13,150 bases of DNA from an uncultured Coriobacteriaceae bacterium (GTDB lineage: Bacteria > Actinomycetota > Coriobacteriia > Coriobacteriales > Eggerthellaceae): assembly GCA_900550385.1 (NCBI GenBank), contig URRZ01000061.1:1-13150 (forward strand). The letters are read 5' to 3'. Made by a program: the position numbers and the translations under genes. Below are positions 6,923 to 13,150 of the stretch, one piece after another; the first letter of the stretch is position 1, and the number at the start of each line of letters is the position of its first letter. The notes beneath the pieces are model-generated. The model did not search any database. It was not told the DNA's origin and worked only from the letters and a program-made list of their open reading frames with translations.

Positions 6923-7534
6923 CTACCCCAGCTTGAAGCCGCGCGCCTTGTAGTCGTGCCACCAGAGGGTCACCTGATTGCGCAGCTCCTCGGGAGTGCC
7001 GTCGTTGTTGAACACGACGTCGGCCTCGTCGATGCGCGCGGCGTCGGTGATCTGGCGGGCGATGCGGCGGCGGACGTCGTCCTCATCCCAACCCGCGGCG
7101 ACGGCGCGCTCGATGCGCGTGTCCAGCTTCGCCAGGATCGCGATCACCACGTCGGCGTTGTTCATGAAGCCGATCTCGCGGTTCTTGAACACGGAGTACT
7201 CGACCACCACCGCCTCGTGGCCCTCCTGCTCCAGCTTGTCGACGATCTGCGTGTAGGCGTCCTCGATGCGCGGCAGCGTGATGCGGTTGAGCGTGCGCGT
7301 GTCGTAGGGGCTCACGAACGCCTTCGCGGCGAGCGCGCGGCGCACGACCTCGCCGTCCTCGTCGAACACGTCGTCGCCGAATGCCTCGCGCAGCTCTTCC
7401 TTGACGATGTCCCATTTCAGGACCTCGTGGCCCACGACGTCCAAATCGATGAAAGGCAGGCCCTCGTCCACCAGCGCCTTGCGTGCGGTCGACTTGCCGG
7501 CGCCCATGCCGCCGATGATGAACAGCTTCTTCAT
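6923..7534 (-). CDS. coaE: Dephospho-CoA kinase
   Basis: Catalyses the last step of coenzyme A synthesis, ATP-dependent phosphorylation of the 3'-hydroxyl of dephospho-CoA, in the cytoplasm. The 203-residue product has the P-loop GGMGAGKST (8-16), the substrate-side acidic motif IDLDVVGHEV (29-38), and a lid/adenine region RRRIARQITDAARIDEADVVFNNDGT (155-180) typical of the family (R..Q, then AD.V..N.G). The usual HP and PLLFE motifs are altered here to TLP (86-88) and EYSVF (112-116), so it is a divergent member. The open frame extends to 7678, but the ATG at 7534 is the real start: AGGAGG lies about 10 nt upstream and the protein then begins at the conserved MKKLFIIGG. Its ATG overlaps the mnmA stop as ATGA, implying translational coupling. 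Confidence 0.9.
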   Translation of the reverse strand: MKKLFIIGGMGAGKSTARKALVDEGLPFIDLDVVGHEVLKWDIVKEELREAFGDDVFDEDGEVVRRALAAKAFVSPYDTRTLNRITLPRIEDAYTQIVDKLEQEGHEAVVVEYSVFKNREIGFMNNADVVIAILAKLDTRIERAVAAGWDEDDVRRRIARQITDAARIDEADVVFNNDGTPEELRNQVTLWWHDYKARGFKLG

Positions 7535-8628
7535 GCCTGCTTTACCTCCTCGATCATGCCGCCGCCCAAGACGGTGGAGCCTTCGTAGAACACCGCATAC
7601 TGACCTGGCGCCGTGGTGGGCTGCGCGCTGCGCAAACGGACGCGCACGCGGTCTTCGCCTTCGGGTTCCATGATACACGCTACCCCCCGGCTGCGATACC
7701 GGAGTTTCACCATCGCCTCGCGGGCGGAATCCAAACGCTCGAACGCCTGCCAGTTCGCTCCACCCACGGTGACGCCCCCGATCCTCGCCTGGTCAGCCGT
7801 TCCGATGACCAGCTCGCGCGTTGCGGGGCGCTTCCCCACCACGTAGTACGGCTCTGGCCCTGCCACGCCGATGCCCTTGCGCTGCCCCACCGTGAAGCTG
7901 AACAGGCCGTCGTGGGATCCCTTCACCGCACCGTCCACGTCCACGATGGCCCCCGGCTCGTCGGCCACGCCGCGTTCACGGAGGAAGTCGCGGTAGTCGC
8001 CGGGGATGAAGCAGATATCCTGGCTTTCGGGCGCCTCCGCCGCCGGCAGTCCCATGTCCGCCGCCAGCACGCGCACCTCGGCCTTGGTCAGAGCCCCCAG
8101 CGGCAGCACCAGCCGCGCAAGCTGCCCCTGCGCAAGGAGCGCCAGCATGTAGCTTTGATCCTTGCGCTCGTCCAGCCCGGCCTTCACCACGAAGCGCCCG
8201 TTTTCTGAAAGCTGCGCGATGCGCGCGTAATGGCCGGTGGCGACCTTGCCGCAGTCCAGCTGGTCGGCAACCTCCAAAAGGGCCGGCAGCTTGCAGGAGG
8301 CGTTGCATCCCACGCACGGGCTGGGCGTGAGCCCCTCGGCGTAGGCGCGGACGAACGGCTGCACCACGCGCTCCTCAAACGCAGCCGTGCAGTCGGCCAC
8401 GGCATGCCGGATACCCAGCACGTCGCACACCCGCGCGGCGGCCTCCGCGTCGACGCGCGCGGCCTCGTCGTCGCGGAAGAGGCAGGTGACGCCCACCACC
8501 TCGTAGCCGGCGCGCTGCAGCAGCGCCGCCGCTACCGAGCTGTCCACCCCGCCGCTCATGCCCAGGGCGACGCGCCCGGCGCCCTGACTGGAGCCCAGCA
8601 CGTCCGCCGCAACCGTTTTCCCGCTCAT
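7531..8628 (-). CDS. mnmA: tRNA-specific 2-thiouridylase MnmA (TrmU)
   Basis: Transfers sulfur to uridine 34 of tRNA-Glu, -Gln and -Lys, giving the s2U wobble base; it acts in the cytoplasm with a sulfur relay. The 365-residue protein shows the PP-loop ATP motif GMSGGVDS (23-30), tRNA/ATP elements TGHYARI (131-137) and KDQSYML (156-162), the two active-site cysteines C105 in TPSPCVGCN and C206 in SQDICFIP, and the VGQRKGIG block (247-254) before the C-terminal beta-barrel. Extra cysteines C108 and C112 lie next to the first active-site cysteine; a metal site there is only a possibility. A GTG two codons earlier (8634) is in frame, but the AGAAGG Shine-Dalgarno is 8 nt from the ATG at 8628 and only 2 nt from the GTG, so the ATG is chosen. 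It starts 21 nt after ackA and overlaps coaE by four bases. Confidence 0.96.
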   Translation of the reverse strand: MSGKTVAADVLGSSQGAGRVALGMSGGVDSSVAAALLQRAGYEVVGVTCLFRDDEAARVDAEAAARVCDVLGIRHAVADCTAAFEERVVQPFVRAYAEGLTPSPCVGCNASCKLPALLEVADQLDCGKVATGHYARIAQLSENGRFVVKAGLDERKDQSYMLALLAQGQLARLVLPLGALTKAEVRVLAADMGLPAAEAPESQDICFIPGDYRDFLRERGVADEPGAIVDVDGAVKGSHDGLFSFTVGQRKGIGVAGPEPYYVVGKRPATRELVIGTADQARIGGVTVGGANWQAFERLDSAREAMVKLRYRSRGVACIMEPEGEDRVRVRLRSAQPTTAPGQYAVFYEGSTVLGGGMIEEVKQA

Positions 8629-8649
8629 GCCCACCGCCTTCTTCGCCCT

Positions 8650-9861
8650 CTACAGCTGGCTCACCAGGCTGTCGGTCTCGCGCGCGATGCGGATCTCCTC
8701 GTCGGCGGTGACCACGCAGATCTTGATGGGGCTGTCGTCGATGCTGATGATGCGGTTCATGCCGATGGCGCCCTCCACCTGGTTGCGCTCCTTGTCCAGG
8801 ATCATGCCCATGTGGGCCAGCCCGGCGAAGATGAGCTCGCGCAGCTCGGCGGAGTTCTCGCCGATGCCCGCCGTCATCACCACGGCGTCGGTGCGGGTCA
8901 TCGCGGCGTAGAAGCCGCCGATGGCCTTCTGCACGCGGTAGACGTACATGTCGATGGCAAGCTTCGCGCGCTCGTCGCCCGCAGCGGCGGCCGCCAGCGC
9001 GTCGCGCATGTCGCCGCTTTGCCCCGTCACGCCCAAGATGCCGCTCTCGCGGTTGAGGATGGCGTCCATCTCGTCGAAGGTCTTGCCCTCGCGGCGCATG
9101 ATGTAGGTGATGATCGCCGGGTCGATGCTGCCCGAGCGCGTCCCCATCATCAGGCCCTCCAGCGGCGTGAAGCCCATGGTGGTGTCGATGGACTTGCCGT
9201 GGTTCACCGCCGTGATGGATCCGCCGTTGCCCAGATGGCACGTGATCAGGCCGAGGTCGCGCAACGGCCGTCCCAGCAGGTTCGCCGCCTGCTGCGCGGC
9301 GTAGCGGTGGCTGGTGCCGTGCGCGCCGTAGCGGCGGATGTGGTACTGCTCGTAGTAGTGCATCGGCAGCGGGTACATGTAGGCCTTCGGCGGCATGGTG
9401 GCGTGGAAGGCGGTGTCGAACACGGCGACCTGCGGGGTGTCCGGCAGCAGGTCGCGCAGCATGTCGATGCAGGCGTCGGCGGGCGGGTTGTGCAGCGGCG
9501 CCAGCTCCTCGCATTTCGAGAGGTTCTCGCGCGCCTCCGCATCGATGACCACCGAGCGCGTGAAGTACTCGCCGCCCGCGACGATGCGGTTGCCGATGGC
9601 ATCGACCTGGTCGAGGTTGCTCACCGGCGACTCGATGTCGTCCACCATCACCTCGAGCAGCTTCGCCAGGCACTCCTCCACGCGCTTGCCCGCCACGTTG
9701 TAGCGCGTCTTCTGGAAATCGGGCGCGAACGACACGTTCATGAAAGCGGCGTCGGTGCCCACCTTCTCGGCGATGCACTTCATCAGCGTCAGCTTGCCAT
9801 CGGTTTCGATCAGCTGGCTTTTCAGCGACGAGCTGCCGGCGTTCACCACCAACACGAGCAT
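8650..9861 (-). CDS. ackA: Acetate kinase
   Basis: Interconverts acetyl phosphate plus ADP with acetate plus ATP, the energy-yielding last step of acetate fermentation. The 403-residue product has the expected motifs: N7 in VNAGSSSLK (6-14), R92 in NRIVAGGE (91-98), H124 in APLHNPP (121-127), D149 in VFDTAFH (147-153), HGTSHRY (181-187), the phosphate loop HLGNGGS (209-215), R242 in GTRSG (240-244), AGIGENS (331-337) and the C-terminal DEE (387-389). The canonical HRVVHGGE is NRIVAGGE here, so two usual histidines are replaced while the catalytic arginine is kept. The open frame extends to 9957, but the ATG at 9861 has AAGGGG seven bases upstream and yields the normal family length. The usual partner pta is not adjacent. 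It is the first gene of an ackA-mnmA-coaE unit. Confidence 0.97.
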   Translation of the reverse strand: MLVLVVNAGSSSLKSQLIETDGKLTLMKCIAEKVGTDAAFMNVSFAPDFQKTRYNVAGKRVEECLAKLLEVMVDDIESPVSNLDQVDAIGNRIVAGGEYFTRSVVIDAEARENLSKCEELAPLHNPPADACIDMLRDLLPDTPQVAVFDTAFHATMPPKAYMYPLPMHYYEQYHIRRYGAHGTSHRYAAQQAANLLGRPLRDLGLITCHLGNGGSITAVNHGKSIDTTMGFTPLEGLMMGTRSGSIDPAIITYIMRREGKTFDEMDAILNRESGILGVTGQSGDMRDALAAAAAGDERAKLAIDMYVYRVQKAIGGFYAAMTRTDAVVMTAGIGENSAELRELIFAGLAHMGMILDKERNQVEGAIGMNRIISIDDSPIKICVVTADEEIRIARETDSLVSQL

Positions 9862-9933
9862 GGGGGAGCCCCTTCCATCCGAGCAGGCCGGGCGTCGACC
9901 GCGCCCGCGCCCCGCGTTGCGCATGCAGGTACC

Positions 9934-9941
9934 ATTGTATA
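9934..9941 (-). promoter_or_regulatory. Candidate -10 element for ackA
   Basis: The - strand reads TATACAAT (9941-9934), close to a sigma-70-type -10 box and standing out in GC-rich DNA. It would give a leader of roughly 65-70 nt before the ackA ATG. No convincing -35 box sits at 16-18 bp, so this is a weak call. Confidence 0.35.
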
Positions 9942-9964
9942 GCAGCAAAACTCTCACCTGCGCC

Positions 9965-9993
9965 TTAACGCTTCCTTAGAACGCTGATATACT
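9965..9993 (+). promoter_or_regulatory. Candidate promoter for the OatA-like acyltransferase gene
   Basis: TTAACG (9965-9970; four of six matches to TTGACA) and TATACT (9988-9993; five of six matches to TATAAT) are separated by 17 bp. Transcription would begin near 10000, leaving a leader of about 83 nt with AGGAGG at 10065-10070 before the ATG at 10083. It lies back to back with the ackA promoter region. Confidence 0.5.
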
Positions 9994-10082
9994 GATGCTT
10001 TGCGGCTTTCGCCCCGCGCGACGCCGCATCGCGCACCATCCGGCCCGCCCCGGAACCGATCCCCAGGAGGAGAAGCAAGCGC

Positions 10083-12437
10083 ATGGCCCGCACGCCCTCG
10101 CAGCCGAATCGCCGTCGCCCCGCATCGGGCGATCGCTCCGTCGCGCGCGGGGCCGGCTCCGCCGGCAGGCGCGGCGGCGTCTCGGGCGCGCGGCCGTACA
10201 GCGGCGCCTCCTACGTTCGGGCCGATGCCGGCTACTCCGATGCGCGAGCGCGTGCTGACTACCCCAATGCGCAAGCGCGTGCCGGCGCATCCGGCACACG
10301 TGCGACTGCCGGCTCGCCGAGCCCCGCGACCCGGCGGACGGCATCCCCCCGCACGCCCGAGGTCCGAAGCACGCGGAGGAATCCCCCGGCGGCGGGAAGG
10401 CGCGATGGCGCACGCACGCGTCGGCCGCAGCATGCCGATCCGTCGCGCGGAGGGCGCCCCGCCCCGAACGCCGTCGGACGCGATCAACGCAAAGCGGCGA
10501 AGGCGCCCGAGCGCCCGAAGTCGCGCTACATCCCCGCGCTCGACGGCCTGCGCGCCTTCGCCGTGCTGGCGGTGATCGCCTACCACATGGGCATGCCGTG
10601 GGCGAAGGGCGGCCTGCTGGGCGTGACGGTGTTCTTCGTGCTTTCCGGCTACCTCATCACGAGCCTGCTGGTCATCGAGTTCCAAGGGACGGGGCGCATC
10701 AACCTGCCCGATTTCTGGCTGCGCCGCGTGCGGAGGCTGTTCCCCGCCATCGTGTTCGCGGTGGTGTGCGTGGCGGTGCTGTGCACCATCTTCAACCACG
10801 CGCTGCTCACCAAGCTGCGGCCGGACGTCATCCCCTCGCTGTTCTTCTTCAACAACTGGTGGCAGATCTTCCACAACGTCTCGTACTTCGACGCGCTGGG
10901 ATCGCCATCGCCCGTCACGCACTTCTGGTCGCTGGCGATCGAGGAGCAGTTCTACCTCGTATGGCCGGTGCTGCTGTTCATCCTCATGAAGCTGGGCGTG
11001 AGGAAGCGCGCCCTCAGCATCATGACGCTCGTGCTGGCACTGCTGTCCGCCATCGACATGGCGGTGCTGTTCGATCCGCACGGCGATCCGTCGCGCGTGT
11101 ACTACGGCACCGACACGCGCGCGTTCTCCCTGCTCATCGGCGCATGGCTCGCGTTCGTATGGCCTTCGCACCAACTGGGCGCCACCGATTCCGTCCATGT
11201 GAGCCGCCGGGCGCGCTGGGCGCTCGACGGCGTGGGGCTGGCGGCCTTCGTCGGGCTGTTCCTCATGGTGTGGCTGGCAGACGGCTTCTCGTCGTTCCTC
11301 TACCGAGGCGGCCTCGTGCTCTGCTCGGTGCTCACCGCCGTCGTCATCGCCGTGATGGTGCATCCGGCGAGCCTGCTGGGCAGGTTCTGGGGGCTGGCGC
11401 CCTTCGTGTGGATCGGCAAGCGCAGCTACGGCATCTACCTGTGGCACTATCCGCTGCTCCTGCTCATGCTGCCGCAGAACGGGATCGCCGAAAGCCCCTG
11501 GTGGATGATGCTCTTGGCGCTTGTCGCGATCTTCGCGTGCTCGGCCTTCTCCTATACCTTCGTGGAGAACCCCATCCGCCATGGCGCCATCGGCGCGCTG
11601 CTTTCCGATATCGCGAACCGACGCACCACGCTGCAGGAGTGGTTCCGCACCCACGTCGTGCATGCGGTCGCGGGCACGCTGCTGGTGCTCGTGGCGATAG
11701 GCGGGCTCATCTTCGTGCCCGACACATCCGCCCTGGAAGGCGGCGATTTGCTGAAAGACGAATCCGCCCAGATAGGAGGCCCGACCGCAGGCGATCTGGC
11801 GAACTCCGAGCAGCAGGCCTCGGAATCCGCCGCGAAGCTGGATGTGCTGATGATCGGCGACTCCGTCTCGGTTCGCGCCATCCCGAACTTCCAGGAGGCG
11901 TTCCCCTACGGCGCCATCGATGCGGCGGTGAACCGGCAGCTCTACGTTGGACAAGAGGTCTACCAGGCCTACGCCGACCAGAACATCGTCGGGAACGTGG
12001 TGGTGTTCGCCTTGGGAACCAACGGCGTGGCGACCGATGACCAGCTGGACGGCCTCATCGCCGCCGTGGGATCCGACAAGCACATCTGGTTCGTGAACAC
12101 CCGCAGCCCGCAATCGTGGATGGCGGAGACGAACGACGCGCTCGCCCGGGCGGCGGATCGTTACGACAACGTCGAGCTGATCGACTGGTACGGCCTCTCC
12201 GCGCCGCATGGCGATTGGTTCGACGGCGACGGCACGCATCTTTCCGAAGCCGGCGCGCAGGCCTACATCGACATGATCCGCGGCGCGATCGAAGGCTATC
12301 TGCCCGCTCATGAAGAAGGCGACGAGCACGCGCGGCTGAAGAGCGACCAGGAGCTCGCCCTCGACAATGCCCGGGATGCTTTGGGGGCTGCCGCTCCCGC
12401 CACGTTGCTCGGCGGCGTGCTGAAACCCATCCAGTAA
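10083..12437 (+). CDS. OatA-like acyltransferase: membrane acyltransferase-3 domain plus SGNH domain
   Basis: Two-domain O-acyltransferase of the type that moves an acetyl group across the membrane and places it on peptidoglycan or another surface glycan. Residues 1-147 are a low-complexity, Arg/Pro/Ala-rich, probably disordered cytoplasmic tail with 9-residue repeats (GYSDARARA, DYPNAQARA, GASGTRATA at 50-76). The acyltransferase-3 domain (about 148-500) has LDGLRAFAVLAVIAYH with the likely catalytic H168, FFVLSGYLI (184-192), RRVRRLFP (214-221), FWSLAIEEQFYLVWP (281-295) and YGIYLWHYP (449-457). Another helix (527-545) leads outside to an SGNH domain (about 585-740) with the nucleophile motif GDSV (592-595), LGTNG (644-648) and the DGTH dyad (D716, H719). 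The C-terminal tail is Ala-rich. The ATG is preceded by AGGAGG. Known OatA proteins have this layout, usually near 600 residues; the extra length here is mostly the N-terminal tail. The acceptor (peptidoglycan, teichoic acid or exopolysaccharide) is not decided by sequence. Confidence 0.9.
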   Translation: MARTPSQPNRRRPASGDRSVARGAGSAGRRGGVSGARPYSGASYVRADAGYSDARARADYPNAQARAGASGTRATAGSPSPATRRTASPRTPEVRSTRRNPPAAGRRDGARTRRPQHADPSRGGRPAPNAVGRDQRKAAKAPERPKSRYIPALDGLRAFAVLAVIAYHMGMPWAKGGLLGVTVFFVLSGYLITSLLVIEFQGTGRINLPDFWLRRVRRLFPAIVFAVVCVAVLCTIFNHALLTKLRPDVIPSLFFFNNWWQIFHNVSYFDALGSPSPVTHFWSLAIEEQFYLVWPVLLFILMKLGVRKRALSIMTLVLALLSAIDMAVLFDPHGDPSRVYYGTDTRAFSLLIGAWLAFVWPSHQLGATDSVHVSRRARWALDGVGLAAFVGLFLMVWLADGFSSFLYRGGLVLCSVLTAVVIAVMVHPASLLGRFWGLAPFVWIGKRSYGIYLWHYPLLLLMLPQNGIAESPWWMMLLALVAIFACSAFSYTFVENPIRHGAIGALLSDIANRRTTLQEWFRTHVVHAVAGTLLVLVAIGGLIFVPDTSALEGGDLLKDESAQIGGPTAGDLANSEQQASESAAKLDVLMIGDSVSVRAIPNFQEAFPYGAIDAAVNRQLYVGQEVYQAYADQNIVGNVVVFALGTNGVATDDQLDGLIAAVGSDKHIWFVNTRSPQSWMAETNDALARAADRYDNVELIDWYGLSAPHGDWFDGDGTHLSEAGAQAYIDMIRGAIEGYLPAHEEGDEHARLKSDQELALDNARDALGAAAPATLLGGVLKPIQ

Positions 12438-12599
12438 GCGGCCGTCGGCGAGCCCGCCCCCCCCCACGCATTCCTTCCGTCCGCTCCCCGCACGCCCTCC
12501 TGCATCGGTGCGATGGCATCCCGGCGCGTCCGTCTTCACGCGCCTGCGTCCCCGCATTAGCCCGGCACGCCGCATCGACTCGGCGTGCGCTGCACCAAC

Positions 12600-12648
12600 A
12601 AAAAAACTCCCCCTTTCGGATCGCTTTCGCGAAACCCGAAAGGGGGAG
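12600..12648 (-). terminator. Strong intrinsic terminator of rpsA
   Basis: CTCCCCCTTTCGG (12607-12619) and CCGAAAGGGGGAG (12636-12648) make a perfect 13-bp stem with a 16-nt loop that is itself partly palindromic (TTTCGCGAAA). On the - strand the stem is followed by seven T residues (12606-12600). It lies 64 bp after the rpsA stop. On the + strand no T-run follows the stem, so it is a poor terminator for the converging acyltransferase gene. Confidence 0.92.
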
Positions 12649-12712
12649 CGATTCATGCGCTCTTAAGAGCTTTCCGCACGTCGCCCACGCGGCGCGCGTC
12701 ATGCCGAGAAGG

Positions 12713-13150
12713 CTATTCGGCCTGCTCCTCGGCGGGAGCTTCGGTCTCGGTCGCCTCGGCGGCCTCGTCCTTCTTCTCGTCGCGCTTCTTGTCCTTGCGC
12801 TTGGCCGGACGCTCCTCGGCCTGGATGGACTCGTCCACCTCGATCTCGAAGCCCAGCTCCTCGGCGGCAGCCTTCATGGACAGCGAGATGCGACGACGCT
12901 CGGGGTTGACGTCCATGACCTTCACCTTGACGGCGTCGTTGGCCTTGACCACCTGAGCCGGCGTGTCGATGTGGCGCGGAGCCATCTCGGAGATGTGCAC
13001 CAGGCCCTCGATGCCCTGGCCCAGCTCCACGAAGGCGCCGAACGGCACGACCTTGGTCACGCGGCCATCCACGATGGTGCCCACGGGATAGGCCTCGACC
13101 AGCTTGATCCAAGGATCGGGCGTGGTCTGCTTGAGGCCCAGCGAGATGCG
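12713..13150 (-). CDS. rpsA: 30S ribosomal protein S1, C-terminal part (runs off the window)
   Basis: S1 binds mRNA on the small subunit and helps start translation. The frame stays open through the right edge; the visible 145 C-terminal residues begin RISLGLKQTTPDPW, the end of one S1 repeat and the characteristic linker. A full S1 (OB-fold) RNA-binding repeat follows: VGTIVDGRVTKVVPFGAFVEL, GIEGLVHISEM, then VKVKVMDVNPERRRISLSMK. The final 50 residues or so are a highly charged Lys/Glu tail, as in actinobacterial S1 proteins. An internal GTG at 13084 is not the start, since homology continues upstream of it. It converges on the acyltransferase gene and ends in the terminator at 12600-12648. 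Confidence 0.95.
   Translation of the reverse strand, partial: RISLGLKQTTPDPWIKLVEAYPVGTIVDGRVTKVVPFGAFVELGQGIEGLVHISEMAPRHIDTPAQVVKANDAVKVKVMDVNPERRRISLSMKAAAEELGFEIEVDESIQAEERPAKRKDKKRDEKKDEAAEATETEAPAEEQAE

Noticed and set aside
3633..6953. A 1106-codon open frame on the + strand, antisense to uvrB and ansA
   Set aside because: It mirrors the codon structure of two certain genes on the other strand, has His/Val/Leu/Ala/Arg-rich nonsense composition, and no ribosome binding site. Long antisense frames are common in GC-rich genomes.
6923..7678. Extended coaE start at 7678
   Set aside because: The added 48 residues are Arg-rich, lie inside mnmA and precede a good Shine-Dalgarno and the conserved start at 7534.
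8230..9942. A 570-codon open frame on the + strand opposite mnmA and ackA
   Set aside because: His/Val/Arg-rich shadow of two certain genes, with no start signal.
8650..9957. Extended ackA start at 9957
   Set aside because: The extra 32 residues have no homology pattern and would start upstream of the likely promoter; the ATG at 9861 has its own Shine-Dalgarno and starts at the conserved LVLVVNAGSSS.
9954..12656. A 900-codon open frame on the - strand, antisense to the acyltransferase gene
   Set aside because: The opposite strand has a motif-complete OatA-like protein; this frame has shadow composition, no motif, and crosses the promoter region.

Overview
The window comes from a GC-rich actinobacterium. 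Gene content, protein style and codon use (almost all third positions G or C) suggest the class Coriobacteriia, Eggerthella/Gordonibacter-like. That placement is an inference from general resemblance, not from a marker-gene search. Most of the window is ordinary chromosomal housekeeping DNA with dense genes.

Left part (2-3182, + strand): a membrane-anchored GH25 lysozyme-family protein whose 5' end lies beyond the window, a 12-helix MFS exporter, and a small four-helix membrane protein of unknown function. Next is a gene-free stretch of about 420 bp (3183-3602). It holds the oddest sequence in the window: a low-GC (about 45% by hand count) 251-bp element bounded by perfect 26-bp inverted repeats, each end folding into its own hairpin. 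After it comes a run of about seven degenerate 17-bp tandem repeats that reaches into the last codons of uvrB.

Middle part (3603-9861, - strand): two transcription units. The upstream one is ackA (acetate kinase), mnmA (tRNA 2-thiouridylase) and coaE (dephospho-CoA kinase), tightly packed, with mnmA and coaE overlapping as ATGA, closed by a clear intrinsic terminator at 6864-6893. The second is ansA (type I asparaginase) followed by uvrB (excision repair helicase); the uvrB Shine-Dalgarno overlaps the ansA stop codon.

Right part: a divergent promoter region (9862-10082) separates ackA from a large + strand OatA-like acyltransferase (membrane acyltransferase-3 domain plus extracytoplasmic SGNH domain) with an unusual Arg/Pro/Ala-rich N-terminal tail of about 147 residues. 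It converges on the 3' end of rpsA (ribosomal protein S1, - strand), which has a strong terminator at 12600-12648 and runs off the window's right edge.

The - strand order rpsA ... coaE ... uvrB recalls the rpsA-coaE-uvrB neighbourhood of other actinobacteria, here spread apart by an acyltransferase, ackA-mnmA and ansA. I see no CRISPR array, tRNA, rRNA, prophage or defence island. The best candidate for something undescribed is the inverted-repeat element at 3211-3461.
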